51,277 nt of DNA. Origin: Lysobacter sp. A03 (GTDB lineage Bacteria > Pseudomonadota > Gammaproteobacteria > Xanthomonadales > Xanthomonadaceae). Positions 50,368 to 51,277 of the stretch are shown one piece after another. The stretch covers positions 1-51,277 of the forward strand of contig NZ_JXSS01000103.1 in NCBI RefSeq assembly GCF_000855665.1. The letters run 5' to 3'. Made by a program: the position numbers and the translations under genes. The stretch's first letter is position 1. Every line of letters begins with the position of its first letter. The notes beneath the pieces were generated by a model. It was not told where the DNA came from. It was given only the letters and a program-made list of their open reading frames with translations, and made no database searches.

Positions 50368-50886
50368 TCAGCCCCCCGGCGGTGGAGTAGTGGCCGGAGG
50401 TGAGACCAGCGGGAACTGCGCCAGAGCGCCACGAACCTGATCGCCGACACCGCGGGTGACATTGCCCACCGCGCCCATCGGCACCCCGAGTGCCTGGTTG
50501 ATACCGCTGCCCGACAGGGTGCCGTTGGTGGTTGAGGTCAGCGATCCCAGCGGCGCCAGCGCACGCCCCGTCATCTGGGTCACGGCCGGCAAGGGTCGGG
50601 CGGCGCTGCCCGCGCCCAGGCTCGCGTACTCCTCCTCGGACAGCTCACCCGTGCCGAGGACCGCGTCGAGATTGCTCTTGGGCGAGGGGTCCACGATCAG
50701 CGCCATGCCCGGCGGCTTGGTCCGGATCGCGTGGCGGGCCGAGACGTCGCGCAGCAGGACCATCTCGCCGTGCTTGGCGTGGACGGCCTTGCGTGCGCCC
50801 GAAGCAGACGCGCTCGCGGGCATCAGCACGAGGGCGATGAGCAGTAGAGGTACCAGTCCGGCTGGCGTGGCGATTGCGTAGCGCAT
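50368..50886 (-). CDS. FapA-like exported protein, first gene of the operon
   Basis: A 172-residue exported protein. The ATG at 50886 (MRYAIATPAGLVPLLLIALV) is preferred over 50892 because GGGGA lies about six bases before it. After the signal, the mature part has GEMVLLRDVSARHAIRTKPP and GMALIVDPSPKSNL, then GTGELSEEEYASLGAG. The Gly/Thr/Val/Pro-rich end (GSGINQALGVPMGAVGN) is simple in composition. FapA of Pseudomonas is a periplasmic chaperone-like protein; the match here rests on position and size, with weak sequence recognition. It is the first gene after the sigma-54-type promoter. Confidence 0.72.
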   Translation of the reverse strand: MRYAIATPAGLVPLLLIALVLMPASASASGARKAVHAKHGEMVLLRDVSARHAIRTKPPGMALIVDPSPKSNLDAVLGTGELSEEEYASLGAGSAARPLPAVTQMTGRALAPLGSLTSTTNGTLSGSGINQALGVPMGAVGNVTRGVGDQVRGALAQFPLVSPPATTPPPGG

Positions 50887-50916
50887 ATCCATTCCCCAGG
50901 TAGGTCCCGGGGATGA

Positions 50917-50934
50917 CGCATCATGCGTGCCAAC
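50917..50934 (-). promoter_or_regulatory. Candidate sigma-54 promoter (-24/-12) of the Fap-like operon
   Basis: On the minus strand the sequence reads GGTTGGCACGCATGATGCG. The -24 element TTGGCACG matches the sigma-54 consensus over all eight bases; four bases later ATGCG keeps the -12 GC of TTGCW. It lies 31 bases ahead of the fapA-like ATG at 50886, so the 5' leader would be short (about 20 bases) and end in the GGGGA Shine-Dalgarno site. Confidence 0.72.
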
Positions 50935-50995
50935 CAATAATATCCTTATGATTCAGTAGCTTATTAACTATGGCAGGGCTTGTTCACCGGTCAGT

Positions 50996-51013
50996 TGTCA
51001 CAGGGCTGTCACA
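50996..51013. promoter_or_regulatory. Two direct TGTCACA repeats, candidate activator sites
   Basis: TGTCACA occurs at 50996-51002 and 51007-51013, 11 bases apart, about one helical turn. They lie 60-100 bases upstream of the -24/-12 element, the usual place for an enhancer-binding protein. The DNA between (50935-50975) is AT-rich, which would allow IHF-assisted bending. Confidence 0.45.
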
Positions 51014-51274
51014 CCGCCGAGCGGAATTCCAGCCGTACACGCTTCAGACTTGATTCATCACGGGCTGCGCCGCTGTATCACCGGCGTAACACCCTCCAGC
51101 CGTCCCGGTTACAACGCCTGCGTATGGTCCGGGAGAGCGCGTGGGGCAATGCGACTGCGCATGCCTTCGAATTCCAACGGGCGGATGCGACCATGCGGGG
51201 CCGGAAGCGAGCGTCGATCGCATGACGCAGGAATCATCCGGATCGTTCATCCGCAACTCGTCCACGGAGTCCGC
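51014..51274. other. Intergenic region between Fap-like operon and a plus-strand gene
   Basis: About 260 bases with no supported gene. It must contain the promoter of the gene that starts at the window end. A short minus-strand open frame here lacks a ribosome-binding site and homologous features, so I did not call it. Confidence 0.4.
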
Positions 51275-51277
51275 ATG
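51275..51277 (+). CDS. Start codon of a gene running off the window
   Basis: The last three bases are ATG, preceded six bases earlier by CGGAG in ACGGAGTCCGC, a good Shine-Dalgarno site. It is divergent from the Fap-like operon and shares its upstream region, so it could be co-regulated. The product cannot be known from this window. Confidence 0.4.

Noticed and set aside
51044-51265. 73-codon minus-strand frame upstream of the Fap-like operon
   Set aside because: No Shine-Dalgarno site, atypical composition and position inside the shared promoter region.

Overview
The window is GC-rich, gene-dense bacterial chromosome. Its gene content points to the Xanthomonadaceae, most likely near Lysobacter or Luteimonas: a fused indolepyruvate:ferredoxin oxidoreductase, several large secreted cell-wall enzymes, PhhA, paired EgtB/EgtD and a full mla operon. 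This placement is inferred from protein families, not from a 16S gene. I saw no tRNA, rRNA, CRISPR array, transposase or prophage gene.

Left part (1-17.4 kb): two exported repeat-type proteins (the first cut by the window edge), the 1236-residue oxidoreductase, then a lipase-fold protein directly followed by an ankyrin lipoprotein, which looks like a toxin/immunity pair. A BCCT osmolyte transporter, a small membrane protein, two different L,D-transpeptidases, a DUF938 methyltransferase and an MFS exporter follow on the minus strand. Next come a 2H phosphoesterase and a modular amidase with a strong terminator.

Middle part (17.4-43.3 kb): an AI-2E family permease; the DNA-repair helicase/exonuclease pair MrfA-MrfB; an I78 inhibitor lipoprotein; an RNase with its barstar; a small Cys-rich protein; folE-egtB-egtD (ergothioneine); mlaFEDCB-mlaA (outer-membrane lipid asymmetry); rmuC; an rlmI-like methyltransferase; a rhomboid protease; a two-gene OpuC/EgtU-type ABC importer with an SBP-permease fusion; a patatin lipoprotein; phhA; a TPR-sulfotransferase; and fbp.

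Right part (43.5-51.3 kb): the most striking region. Six minus-strand genes (50886 down to 44888) match the order and domain types of the Pseudomonas functional-amyloid operon fapABCDEF: small exported protein, repeat protein, large repeat protein, C39 peptidase, FapE-like protein, coiled-coil/beta-barrel porin. A sigma-54 activator gene lies tail-to-tail with the last gene. A good -24 element with a weaker -12 element sits just upstream of the first gene, with two TGTCACA repeats one helical turn apart further upstream. I infer a sigma-54-controlled Fap-like amyloid system whose subunits lack mature-domain cysteines.
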